A DNA stretch of 31,976 bases from Phoronis ovalis (Eukaryota; Phoronida; Phoronidae). The stretch covers positions 1-31,976 of the forward strand of contig JAOXYB010025513.1 in the NCBI GenBank assembly GCA_028565635.1, in the 5' to 3' direction. Both the position numbers and the translations under genes were made by a program. The notes below the pieces were generated by a model. It did no database searches. It was not told the origin of the DNA and saw only the letters and a list, made by a program, of their open reading frames with translations. Positions 13,901-22,446 of the stretch are shown here, piece after piece; the stretch's first letter is position 1, and each line of letters opens with the position of its first letter.

Positions 13901-16900
13901 ATTATTTACTATTTTAACCAATAGGAAAAAAAGAATTACCTTAAATGTACTGTGCCAACGATTAATTATTTCCCTCATTTTATATGTTTTAGATTGCCGA
14001 GAGACGGAAGAAAGTAGCTCAACAATTGGCTGAGAAGCATGAGATTGAAATGAAGCAGGCTCTCAATGAACAACAAAAGGAAAGAGATGCTCTGAATAGT
14101 AAGATCTCTCAGGAGGCTGAGAAGAATGCCTTGAAAGACGGCTTGAAGGTTAGTATTGCTTCAAATTTTGACTGTGATCAGTTTTAGTACAATTATTAGT
14201 ACTCCAGATGTCCCCATCACTTATTGCTGCCTTTGGTTTTAAGTAAAATAAAAAACAAAACATATTGTTACATTTATTAATGTATTGTTTATAATTCCAT
14301 GCAATTTCTGTGCTTATTCAAAATTAATTATTCTCTTTCTGTCATTATTTTACCATAGTGTATTAGCTACATTTGATGATCTACATTCTACAGGACTGTT
14401 TTTAATGTGTTTATTTTGAAGTTTATTTAATTTCCCCTGACTATGTCTGTTTATAGGATGTGGGTGATGACAAAGCTGAAAACATGATATACAACATTCT
14501 GCGTCAGCGCCATATTAAAGAGGCTGTTCACTTGGAGGACCAACTTGAAAGAGAGGCTGATGCTGCTAGAGCTACTGCCCGGGTTAAAATGGCTACAGAT
14601 CGCCAGACTGCCAGAGACAGTCTTGTCACAGCATTTGAACAAGAATTGATGGATTTAATCTCGAAATCTGGATCATTGTCAAGTGCTGAGTTAGCTGGCA
14701 AGAAAGATGAATTGAAACGACAGCAAGAGGTATGTTACACTAAATTAAATTAAAGTCATAGTGTATCTTCACAGTATTCACCAGTGACTGAAGTATCCGC
14801 AATATGTGAATACGTCAATTTCTTGCTCTGCTACTTGTTCGTTTAATACCAGTTTGAATGGAAGACATGGCAATGACATTCCTTTAAACACCTAAGTATG
14901 TGAATGTGGTGCCGCTGTTCTTACTACTTAAAAAAAACAGTTATTTATTCTGAATAGGTTACAAATGCATGTAAACACGAAATTGTAGTACTCTTAAATG
15001 TAGTTTTTGCTTCATATTTCAGAAACAATTGGCAGAATTCGACAATCTGACACCACAATTGATTGATCAAGCAGAGAAAGATATTCTGCCTGAGCTTCAG
15101 GCTCGTCAAATTCATGCTCGACTTGCCCTAAAAGAGAAACAACTACAAGAACTTGCAGATGCCTTTCGTGATTTGTCACCCACAGATGCACTTATTCGGC
15201 ATTATGAGGAAGATGCGAAACATGCAGCCGAAGAGGCACAGAAATATCGGGATAACATTTTAAAGAAACTACAAGATGAATTAGAAAAGGCAAAGTCAGA
15301 AAGAAATCGAAAGGAGGAAGAACAGAAAAACAAATTGGCTGCACAATACAAGTAAGGCAAACCTGTGCTGCAAGCAAGCTTGTTGGCATATTAAATATAA
15401 TATTACATCATTCCCAGTTCGTGCATTTATCAACAAACAGCAGTGATTAATCTTTCAATGTGCTTGTATGCATTTTTTTCTAAACTTATTACTATGGATT
15501 ATATTATGTTCCTTGGTTTTTCAGAGAGCTTGAACGCCAGTTGGAAGATGATAGAAAACGAGATGAAGAAAGAGAGAAACGTCGTCAAGCTGAACGAGAA
15601 CGTATGCAGCAAAAACAGAAAGAAGAGCGTGAACAAAAGAAACGGCAGGAGATTGAACAGATGGATATCTCACAAGAGGTATTTAATTGAGGAACAATTA
15701 AAGAATTGAGTGCATTATATTACTGTAACCGCCTTTGAATGGGTTTTATAATATGTTCTTATTGTACAACTGTTTTGGGCTACTTTGTAAGAAAATAAAT
15801 GTTATTATTAGTTAATACAGATTTTCTGTGTCATAATACATTTGCTTAAAGTAGGTTAAAATTAGTGTCATGTTCTGGCAAAGAATTATATATTTTCGGA
15901 AAACTAATTTTAAAAAGTACATTAAAGAAAATGTGATGTTAGTAAATCTTCCCCTGTTACCTTGATGAGACAAAAAATTACTTTTTGTCAAGAATTTGGA
16001 TACTGACAGGTTTGCTTTGTTTTAGGAACGTGACCGTTTGCTGAGAGAACACGAGGAAGCCATGAAGAAGTTTGAGGAATCTATGAAATCTGAGCAGGAC
16101 CGTAGTAAGTCTGCTCTGAAAGCCAAGCTGGATGCTCGCCGCAACAAGAAACGAAATCTTCTTACAGGTATGACTGATTTATTATAATAGCCGTGAAGTG
16201 CATACATTATTAAATGATTAAAAATAAATTGTCCATGTTAAGAATGAATGCTCAAATCTTATGTTGAACAAGAAGTTGTGTGTAATAGCTAATTCCAAAC
16301 TTTATAATGGTTTGACTTTACTTGCAGCCAAAATTGCCAAGGAAAATCAGAAGGAAGAGGACGAGGAAGAACGAAGGGATATGCAGCGTAAAGCTTTGGA
16401 ATCTACACAGGAGCAGTCACAGTTAACACATGCCTCAGGTCCTGCTAGCAGAGGTGGGGATGGTACAGTGACATCTACTGGCAGACCTGGTACTACTGCT
16501 GGAAAAGTGGCTCCACAGGTACCTTTCATAAACTTTTAATGTTTTTTTTTTAAGCTTTGCTTAGACATAATGTAGTATATTGTTAATAAATAAATTTCAT
16601 ATCATATTTTTCCAAATAACTATTTAATATGGTTTGTTAACCTATTTACAGACTTTACGAAATGTAATTTGATTTACTAGAATATATTTCATACTGAACA
16701 GTAGTTAGGGAAATTGTTTATATTTGCTAAAAACTTAACAGGGTGTACAGTAGAAACTAACATATTACTCCTTTCTCATCAAGATAACACTAGTAACTAA
16801 CTCGGATTTTTGTGGATTCAATAAGACAAAGTCTTTATTTACAGTTGTAAATTTCATGTAACAGACATACGATTGTGTTGATTTTGTAGTATGGCAGAGT

Positions 16901-19432
16901 CACCTAATGTTATAGCTTATGAAAACTTCCCAAGCCTTTTACTTACAGCAATTGATATCTGATATGTCTACTTTGTTACAGGCTGCTACTGCTGCTGCAA
17001 TGCCATTCACATCCACTGGTAATACAGAACAAGACTGGATAAACATGTTAATGGCTTCACCATTGTTTCAACAAATTAACGATCTGGCTGATATGATGGA
17101 CAAACAAGGTGGTGCTTCAGGTCCTAATGCCAGAGTTCAAGGAGCAGATTATAGTAATCCATACATCGACGTTAAAGATGCCCAGTGGATGTGTGGTGGT
17201 GAACTGGTACCTGTAGATATAAATGACATCACGCCACGAGAATTTGTTATTTACCGTTATGGTGTATTTATTTCACGAATGTTGCACAAGTGGATTCATA
17301 CACCAGATGTCACTCTACTGTTAGCATCAAATCTTCCAAAGAATAATTATGATAATAACGCTTATCGTCATTCATTTTTCTATGAGCATGCTCGAAAGAT
17401 ATTGTTTGTACGACAGGAAAGAATGGAATCCATCGGAGAATTTGTTCTTGTTATCTTACACAGTTTGGCTCATGCTAAGGTTAATGATTTGTGTGACGAT
17501 TCAAATCCTATGTTCTTGAGACAGTTCTACAGAGTAAGTATAAACTTTTTTGCATACAGTAGAATAAGGCCAAAATTGAGTATTACAGTTAAGCAAAGAA
17601 AGTTCATTACTGCCAAAGTTTACAAAACTGATTGTAATTTGTCTTAAAATTTAATGCTTTCTACATCCGTTGATAATTCTAGGTAAACCACAATACAACT
17701 GTCATCAACATTTATTTTATCTTTTTAGGCTCTAAAAGTGGTGTGTCAAGACATGTTTTTCTCACGAGCAAAAACATCGCCAACTACACAAAGTCTTGTT
17801 GGTGCTCCATCTGTTGGTCGCTCAGCAATTGATATGGCATTCGAAGTTGCTCAAAGCTCTGATGAAAAATCCAATGTATTTTCTGAATTGGTTAACACTA
17901 AAATAAATGACCCTGTGCAACAAGATTTCTCTGATCAGGTAGGCATGCAACAGAAAATCTGTTTAAATATGAACTGCAGAAACTGCATCAAGAAACATGT
18001 TTTATATTTACCATATGATGATACTACTACTGCTACAAGTTTGATCATAAAAATAACATCAATTTTTGCTTATTAAAATAAAGTTTGTGATTTTTGTGCA
18101 TTATACAGACAGAACAAGTAAAAAAATTGCCAGATGTTTCTTACAATGCAAAAAAGAAAAATATGTTTGGTAACAGATCCTTGATTGAACTATATAGTTG
18201 TAGAAAACCATTACTTTTGGGATATTTCTTATTGTTACTAAAGTTTGTCATTGTCCTTGATTCAATGTGTCTTTTAACTGCAGTTTTACTGGAATTTTGC
18301 TACAGATAATGTTATACTTTTCAGAGCCTGTCAGAGCGTATTCATGGTTATGAAAGGTTCTCTAGTAATGCTCATCTCCGCCAAATCTTGAATGGCCAAG
18401 GTGGTATAAATGCCAGCAGTGACTTTATTGCTGGACGACTTATGGAATTGAAAGGCAAAACTGAACAAGTACAAAGCAAATTGTAAGTTTACAATTTCAC
18501 TCTAATTAGCATTGAACATGAACTTCTGCGTGAAATAGACATTTCCAGTATCATCAACAAATTTGCTCAGAAAATATAACTTGCAGTTTTGTTACTTATT
18601 CTGGGCGTATTGGTACAATAGGAGTAGAAACGGCTTTTAAAAAAAAAAAATTTCTTGCAGCACGGAGACATTTCAGCGACCTTTTTCGATAACTGATATT
18701 TTTCTCTAGCACATAGCTATGCTACAGGCCCCGCACTAGCTTAATCCGGCCCTGACTGTCACCTATCAACAAAGTGTTTAAAAGACTCTATTTTACTTTC
18801 CTTACATTTTCAGACCTTCATTGCCTAGACCAAAAACTACACCAGTTACCAACCACAAAGATCTCTTAAGGTCGCAAGTGAATGAATTACAGGATAAACA
18901 AGATAGTTTGAATGCTGAACTTTCACAGGTAATTTTTTCACACTAACTCTATTGCATATATTCGGATTACATGAAAAAAATTATTGTGACCTTGCTAAAA
19001 TGAGGCCAACATAAAAATGTTGGTTTTAAGGATAAGAATGGAGGAAAAAAACCTGACTAGTTACACAATTGCTTCTGCTTCTAAACAGAACTATTACCTG
19101 TACCTATTTACTGCAAGCGGATACTTGATATTACACACAGGCTTTTATGAAACTTGCTAGAAACAAGCTTATCCATGCGTCAGTAGAGTTTGCATCCACA
19201 ACTGGAGACCATATTATTCATTCAACATTTTTTATAGGTCCTAAAGTCAGAGTCAGGCTTACGAGAAGGAATTACAAAACTTGAATCATCAAATGGGGAC
19301 AGACAGCGTATAGAAACTATGAACCAACAACTAAGCTCATTACTTCAAAAGAAAGAATCTTTAATGAAACGTGTAGCTCATCTAGAGAGTCAAATCAGTA
19401 AAAAGGAGACAGATTTATCCAAGGCAAAGTGA
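443..19432 (+). CDS. Giant single-pass membrane protein, GCC2/GCC3-like ectodomain plus repeats and coiled coil (5'-partial, 30 exons)
   Basis: Exons: 443-666, 1009-1173, 1500-1902, 2267-2420, 2763-2925, 3160-3348, 3769-3976, 4282-4427, 4615-4863, 5166-5667, 6148-6726, 7001-7186, 7411-7581, 8062-8240, 8589-10254, 10580-10797, 11226-11474, 11971-12204, 13419-13589, 13993-14148, 14457-14729, 15023-15351, 15525-15678, 16026-16167, 16328-16518, 16982-17533, 17729-17938, 18325-18482, 18814-18928, 19238-19432. The total of 8,531 nt stays open across every junction and ends at TGA 19430-19432, giving 2,843 visible residues; the N-terminus is missing. Order of parts: Cys-rich ectodomain (about 1-265), second ectodomain segment (265-411), TM (about 412-433), DP-TG repeats (about 725-1170), long charged coiled coil (1173-2434), compact domain (2435-2660), final coiled coil. 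A signal peptide would be expected upstream. The topology, with repeats and coiled coil inside the cell, is inferred. I do not recognise a named family and assign no function; a surface receptor or adhesion protein tied to a cytoskeletal rod would fit the layout. Confidence 0.85.
2071..2221. repeat. Compound microsatellite (CATA)n-(CAGG)n-(CA/GA)n in intron 3
   Basis: The tract begins with CATA tetranucleotides, passes through CAGG/CGGG units and continues as mixed CAGA, GACA and CA repeats to about 2221. It sits inside the intron between exons 3 and 4 and ends about 45 bp before the acceptor. Open frames across it are artefacts of the repeat. Confidence 0.95.
2267..3348 (+). other. Second ectodomain segment and single transmembrane helix (exons 4-6)
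   Basis: Exons 4-5 encode a segment rich in aromatic and beta-prone residues (motifs YGEYMLFSVNNEYYPVYDK and FKDPGVYAFYL) that runs into YIRVMAENAQC in exon 6. The G-V-Y-x-F-Y-L-S pattern resembles the last strands of cupredoxin-like or other Greek-key folds, but that is only a guess. Exon 6 ends with about 22 uninterrupted hydrophobic residues (roughly 412-433 of the visible protein, starting at WLLIFILLAALLLV), followed in exon 7 by FRKYGWNKQ, a positive stop-transfer flank. This is the only convincing TM helix in the protein, so the long C-terminal part should be cytoplasmic. Confidence 0.7.
5166..8240 (+). repeat. Intracellular DP-x-TG-x-x-x-P-I protein repeats (exons 10-14)
   Basis: About ten degenerate units with consensus [DH]-P-x-[TS]-G-x-x-x-P-[IV]-x-G-G, spaced about 20-25 residues, run through exons 10, 11, 13 and 14. 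Clear examples are HPQTGRVLPIHG (exon 10), DPDSGLHVPI, HPDTGSVLPVGG, DPVTGLPIPI and DPVSGSIMPIGG (exon 11), and DPVTGDLSPISG and NPETNTVVPV (exon 14). Exon 12 and the end of exon 11 instead encode a Leu/Arg/Glu-rich helical stretch, so the repeat block is split by a helical insert. The D-P-x-T-G turn recalls plectin-type repeats, but the spacing and hydrophobic pattern differ and I would not assign that family. A short beta-hairpin or solenoid fold is plausible. Confidence 0.7.
8442..8463. repeat. Perfect palindrome GGTTAAACCC-CC-GGGTTAAACC
   Basis: Two perfectly complementary 10-bp arms (8442-8451 and 8454-8463) are separated by two C residues in intron 14. The element stands out from its AT-rich surroundings by its C/G-rich core. 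It could be a cruciform remnant of a transposon terminus or a chance palindrome. Confidence 0.8.
9387..9470 (+). repeat. 21-nt coding tandem repeat, four copies of G-T-x-P-S-G-[MV]
   Basis: Inside exon 15 four consecutive 21-nt units (9387-9407, 9408-9428, 9429-9449, 9450-9470) encode GTMPSGM, GTVPSGV, GTVPSGM and GTIPSGM. They form part of the Gly/Pro/Ser linker between two coiled-coil stretches. The near-identity of the DNA units points to recent slippage or unequal exchange, so copy number may vary between individuals. Confidence 0.95.
12255..12520. repeat. Degenerate minisatellite, unit about 31-40 bp, in intron 18
   Basis: About eight diverged copies of a unit with core ACCCCATGGTAAAAA followed by a TTTATTTG-AAAAA segment can be aligned by eye. 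Cores are seen near 12256, 12289, 12320, 12375, 12407, 12441 and 12480. Short GC-rich pieces flank the array (GGTGCGGCCC near 12230 and GGGGCGGCAC near 12506), perhaps remnants of one inserted element. Confidence 0.65.
16982..17938 (+). other. Compact C-terminal domain with HSLAH motif (exons 26-27)
   Basis: After the rod, exons 26-27 encode about 254 residues of ordinary globular composition with Trp, Cys, Tyr and Phe, quite unlike the flanking coiled coils. Features: TPREFVIYRYGVFISRMLH, then LLLASNLPKNNYDNNAYRHS, FFYEHARKILFVRQERMES, and a helix with VILHSLAHAK followed by DLCDDSNPMFLRQFYRALK. HSLAH has the His spacing of the zincin H-E-x-x-H site, but Ser replaces the catalytic Glu, so peptidase activity is not supported. 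The density of aromatic and invariant-looking residues suggests a conserved functional domain. I do not recognise its family. Confidence 0.6.
18325..19432 (+). other. C-terminal coiled coil and stop of the giant gene (exons 28-30)
   Basis: Exon 28 (SLSERIHGYERFSSNAHLR and following) leads into exons 29-30, which carry regular Leu heptads (LRSQVNELQDKQDSLNAEL, then LNQQ-type and LLQKKESLMKRVAHLES segments). The last codons read KAK then TGA at 19430-19432. Phases agree at each junction (18482 ends with two bases of a codon, 18814 supplies the third). This looks like a terminal oligomerisation helix. Confidence 0.8.
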
Positions 19433-19988
19433 TCTTAAGTATGGAAATTAATATGTGATGCATTTTAACTAGTGAAAGTTTTGACGATTGTTAGCGTGAA
19501 GAAAGCATATTTCTATAGCCCTAAAAAGAAGCGTTTCAATAATATGGTTATGGAATGCTTCCCTATAATGTTATGCATACTTCTTTATATTCCAAATGTT
19601 TATATTATACATACTACTTGAGAACGTTTCTTTGAGAAAACAATCTAATGTAAGATTAATAATTATTTGCAACATTTATATTAAAAAACTGTGATAAGAT
19701 ATAAAGTAGACAATTGTTACAATCATTATTTTTCAAAGCAGTAAGTTAATTTCATAGTTGCATGGTATCTTATTGTCTATCCAGATATTATTTGATAGTT
19801 GATATTAAAATAATGTGTACCATCCATTTATGTGTGCTTAAAGATGGCACTTTTATCAGTTTTTGTTATCGAAAGAAGCAACGCTTTATTGAATACTCCA
19901 GATCCCTTGTGAATGTTTTATATTCCGTCCTGCACAGAAGTATTAATCTTATTAATCAAGTCATCAAACAATGTCCGTCCCTTTTATG

Positions 19989-19994
19989 ATTAAA
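19989..19994 (+). terminator. Candidate poly(A) signal ATTAAA for the giant gene
   Basis: This is the first near-canonical polyadenylation hexamer downstream of the TGA at 19430, about 560 nt away. It is followed by a GT- and T-containing stretch. It would give a moderate-length 3' UTR. The alternative is AATAAA at 20913. Confidence 0.3.
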
Positions 19995-21082
19995 TATTTG
20001 AGAGGTTTTGCACAAAATGTCCCGCCAGAATTTTGTGATTATGCTTTATTGAATTATCCTATTTTGATTATTGTATGTGCACTAGTTTTTGATCTCAGAC
20101 TAACTGATTTGTAAACATTCCCATATGTTATTTTTTTATACTCTTACAGTGTGTACTCCATTTTTACAATATAGCATATACTCATCTGTATTTTATGTGG
20201 CAGGATCACATACAATGTTTTGTACAGTTCAATATATATTCTGGAATATAAGCAATTTCTGTAAATGTTGGTATTTCTTTGATTTACTTGGCATTAGCAC
20301 GATTACAGTTTGGGGTCCCTTAGTCCTGGGTATATAACCCCTACTCTGACACGTATCTAGGACTGTGCATGGGACTATGTGATTTGTCGGATATGATATG
20401 GACCAGCAACTCCCTTGTCATATACATTTTGAAAACTCCATGCTACTTTAATTGCTTCATATGTATATCCAAGACATGCCCATGAAATAATCAAATTTAC
20501 CAAACATGTACAAATTATATCAATTTATTTTCATCATAAAATATTTAACATACTTTTAAAACTTCAATATTTTGACTTCTGTTCAGCATTTGATCACTTG
20601 TAAAAAATATTTAGAAATTACCTATAAAAATTGGTAACAATGAAAAATTTTAACTGTAGTTGCACATTGTAAAAACGTAACCAAAGCCAACCAAAACGTT
20701 GATATTTAACATTCTTCCAAACACTTTGTTTATATCTTGCAATGTTTAATTCCCATCTTGGGTAACTAATTGGTATCTACGATAACAACACAACACATCT
20801 CTATGATTACGTAAATATCTCGTCTTGTGATTCCCCCCCTAGTTTCCGCAATTAACAATCCTAACTCCTTTCCAATCTGCTGTGATAGTGCATTACTTTG
20901 TTTTCCCATTACAATAAAATAAGTTACATGTTATTGTATAGCAACTTATATGACAGGATTATTTTGTAATACATATACATGGCGTTTTCGTTACACTAAC
21001 CTAAACAAATAAAAGTTTCACCGGGAATATGTAACGTTCACTCTCCTCATTTAATATATTGCTGATAATGATATATTTCAGT

Positions 21083-21088
21083 TTTATT
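21083..21088 (-). terminator. Minus-strand poly(A) signal AATAAA
   Basis: On the minus strand a canonical AATAAA lies 33 nt past the TAA at 21122-21124. I found no canonical minus-strand AATAAA between it and the zinc-finger stop at 22447. It is therefore the best 3'-end signal for a minus-strand transcript and supports the idea that the zinc-finger transcript extends this far. Confidence 0.5.
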
Positions 21089-21121
21089 ACATGTACAATA
21101 ATTGTCTACTTACGATAACAA

Positions 21122-21423
21122 TTAGTTTGAACCTTCTTCATTGGTCTTCTTTGATTGTTTTTCTAAAACCTAAATGCAGGCGAAACTCCCATGTGTTACT
21201 AGCATTTTGTTTCATTGGTTCAAGTAAACAACTAGTGAAAGGAGGCTATCCATAAACAGTAAATGTGGTCACTGTGGAACTGAACTAATCATATGTGACT
21301 ATTATATTACCTGACCAATAGCCAGTTTCTTCACATATTTGTGACTGCTATACAATAAAGTAAGCTGACAGGCAACTGTTACCAGCAGTGCAAAAGCAAA
21401 ACTACCAGTAAGAACATCTACAT
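21122..21423 (-). CDS. Candidate C-terminal membrane-anchor exons, minus strand (two exons)
   Basis: Two exons are proposed, 21311-21423 and 21122-21169, joined across a 141-nt intron (donor CAG/GTAATA, acceptor TGCATTTAG). The first has a pyrimidine-rich acceptor (CTTCTTTTTAG) and encodes VDVLTGSFAFALLVTVACQ and further hydrophobic residues, then a basic HKYVKK flank: a clear TM helix. The second encodes a charged tail ending GSN and TAA at 21122-21124. There is no in-frame Met, so upstream exons are needed. The entry phase (two bases, AT) matches a one-base exit either at the zinc-finger exon 1 donor (23355) or at a cryptic CAG/GTAGTG donor at 22467 in zinc-finger exon 2. The latter would give a 226-residue zinc-finger protein with a C-terminal anchor. 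A separate small membrane-protein gene is the alternative. Confidence 0.45.
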
Positions 21424-22446
21424 CTAAAAAGAAGGAAATAAACAAAATATACACTGAATAAATGCAGATTTTCTGGTATGTAAAAATATAATTTTGGTTA
21501 CAGATATATTTACTTTATGTACAACACAGTAGAAATCTGTAACTTTCAGATTTCTCTTCACAGGTTATCAAATTATTTACAAAAATACAAAAATAAAAGA
21601 TACTCCTCTTAGCACTTTCTTAACAGAGGTATGTTGTATCATACAACATGCAAGACATACAGTAACAATATACACAGAATGATAATAAATTTTAAAGAAA
21701 CTGAAACCAGTGACTCACAATGCCATTTGTCAGCTGGTTCACAACATGAACTGTGAAGCTATCAAAAATCACAATTGTTCAAAATAGTTTCTTTTGATAA
21801 AGGAATAACAACGTTTTGACCCTTATGCAAAGCTAGAGAATAAGTAATCATACTTCATTAGAAAAAATATAAACATGGTTGTTACACAATATTCATAAAG
21901 TCACTCATGTTTGATAAAGGCAACAATTCTAGTGAAGAACAGAATTTCTTCAGGTTAACAATGTAAACATCATCTCTGTGGTATTAACAATGGTTTAAAA
22001 AGATTAACATCACAAAGATTAGAAATTTCTGTTTATAGAAACTGATAATCAACCAGGTAATGTATGAACCTGGACAATGTCTGATGCTTCTCTGTTCGTA
22101 AACATTATTTATACATTTACTACCTCCCTATAAAAACTTGTATAAAACTGCTCAATAATAATTATTGCTTATTTCTTGCGTACTGTGTGTTACAACTGGT
22201 TGAGAATAATAAAACAACAACTTCACGCAGCAGTACTTTTTAACTGCAGTGCATGTTTCAAATATTAGCAACTCCCAAAATGTGTATGAATAAATATAGC
22301 TAAAAAATATTATTTCAATTTTTATATCTCTAAAAACATAATTACCTTCAATAATCAATTCCAGGTACAATTGTATTTGGCAAAGTACGGGTTAAAACAA
22401 AGTTTCTCTTCGACCGACGAGTTCCACAATCTTCTTTATGCCTGTG
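21424..22446. other. Sequence downstream of the zinc-finger stop
   Basis: The first 96 nt after the stop (22446-22351, minus strand) stay open in the same frame and end at TGA 22348-22350, followed at once by a strong donor GAAG/GTAATT (22346/22345). The rest, down to 21424, is AT-rich with no exon I can defend. It is probably 3' UTR and/or an intron leading to the acceptor at 21424-21425. Confidence 0.5.

Larger units (their letters stand above)
8589..16518 (+). other. Long charged coiled-coil rod (exons 15-25)
   Basis: Exons 15-25 encode about 1,260 residues dominated by Glu, Lys, Arg, Gln and Ala with heptad-spaced Leu. The exception is a Gly/Pro/Ser-rich linker within the 1,666-nt exon 15, around 9340-9600. 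A motif close to L-x-x-K-L-x-x-R-R-x-x-K-K-x-x-L recurs at 9942-9992, 10615-10659, 11376-11423, across the exon 19/20 junction, and at 16113-16163. The block ends in a low-complexity Ser/Thr/Gly segment in exon 25. The composition is that of a cytoskeletal or scaffold rod; the binding partner cannot be read from sequence. Confidence 0.8.
667..19237 (+). other. Introns of the giant gene
   Basis: The 29 introns between the listed exons are AT-rich and 160 to 1,214 bp long, all with GT-AG ends. I saw no U12-type donor. The larger ones are 5668-6147, 7582-8061, 11475-11970, 12205-13418 and 16519-16981. Apart from the repeats listed separately, I see no coding exon, RNA gene or intact mobile element in them. 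The unusually long intron 18 (12205-13418) owes part of its length to a degenerate minisatellite. Confidence 0.8.
19433..21121. other. 3' UTR of the giant gene and intergenic sequence
   Basis: No gene is supported here. The giant gene's 3' UTR must begin after 19432. Plus-strand poly(A) signal candidates are ATTAAA at 19989-19994, AATAAA at 20913-20918 and AATAAA at 21008-21013; I cannot tell which is used. Open frames at 19762-19989 and 20125-20337 are AT-rich, lack splice context and do not look coding. Confidence 0.6.

Noticed and set aside
16982-17533. Active zinc metallopeptidase
   Set aside because: The motif is HSLAH, not HExxH; the catalytic Glu is absent, so only a degenerate resemblance is reported.
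18098-18309. Open frame after a possible acceptor in intron 27 of the giant gene
   Set aside because: Exons 27 and 28 join in phase without it, the frame is AT-rich and hydrophobic by composition, and no matching donor was found.
18590-18770. Possible transposon fragment (ATCCGGCCCTGAC) in intron 28
   Set aside because: Only a short GC-richer patch with no terminal repeats, target duplication or coding remnant visible.
20125-20337. 70-codon hydrophobic open frame downstream of the giant gene
   Set aside because: AT-rich composition explains the Phe/Tyr/Ile content; no splice, Kozak or homology support.
21719-21750. Minus-strand 32-nt micro-exon ending at a GTGAGT donor, phase-compatible with the exon at 21423
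   Set aside because: The acceptor is weak (GATAGCTTCACAG), stops lie just upstream in the frame, and other frames in the area are equally open by chance.
22346-22391. Short minus-strand frame joining in phase to the membrane exon (encoding CQIQLYLELIIE)
   Set aside because: There is an in-frame TAA at 22392-22394 and no AG acceptor or Met between it and the donor, so it cannot be translated as an exon in that frame.
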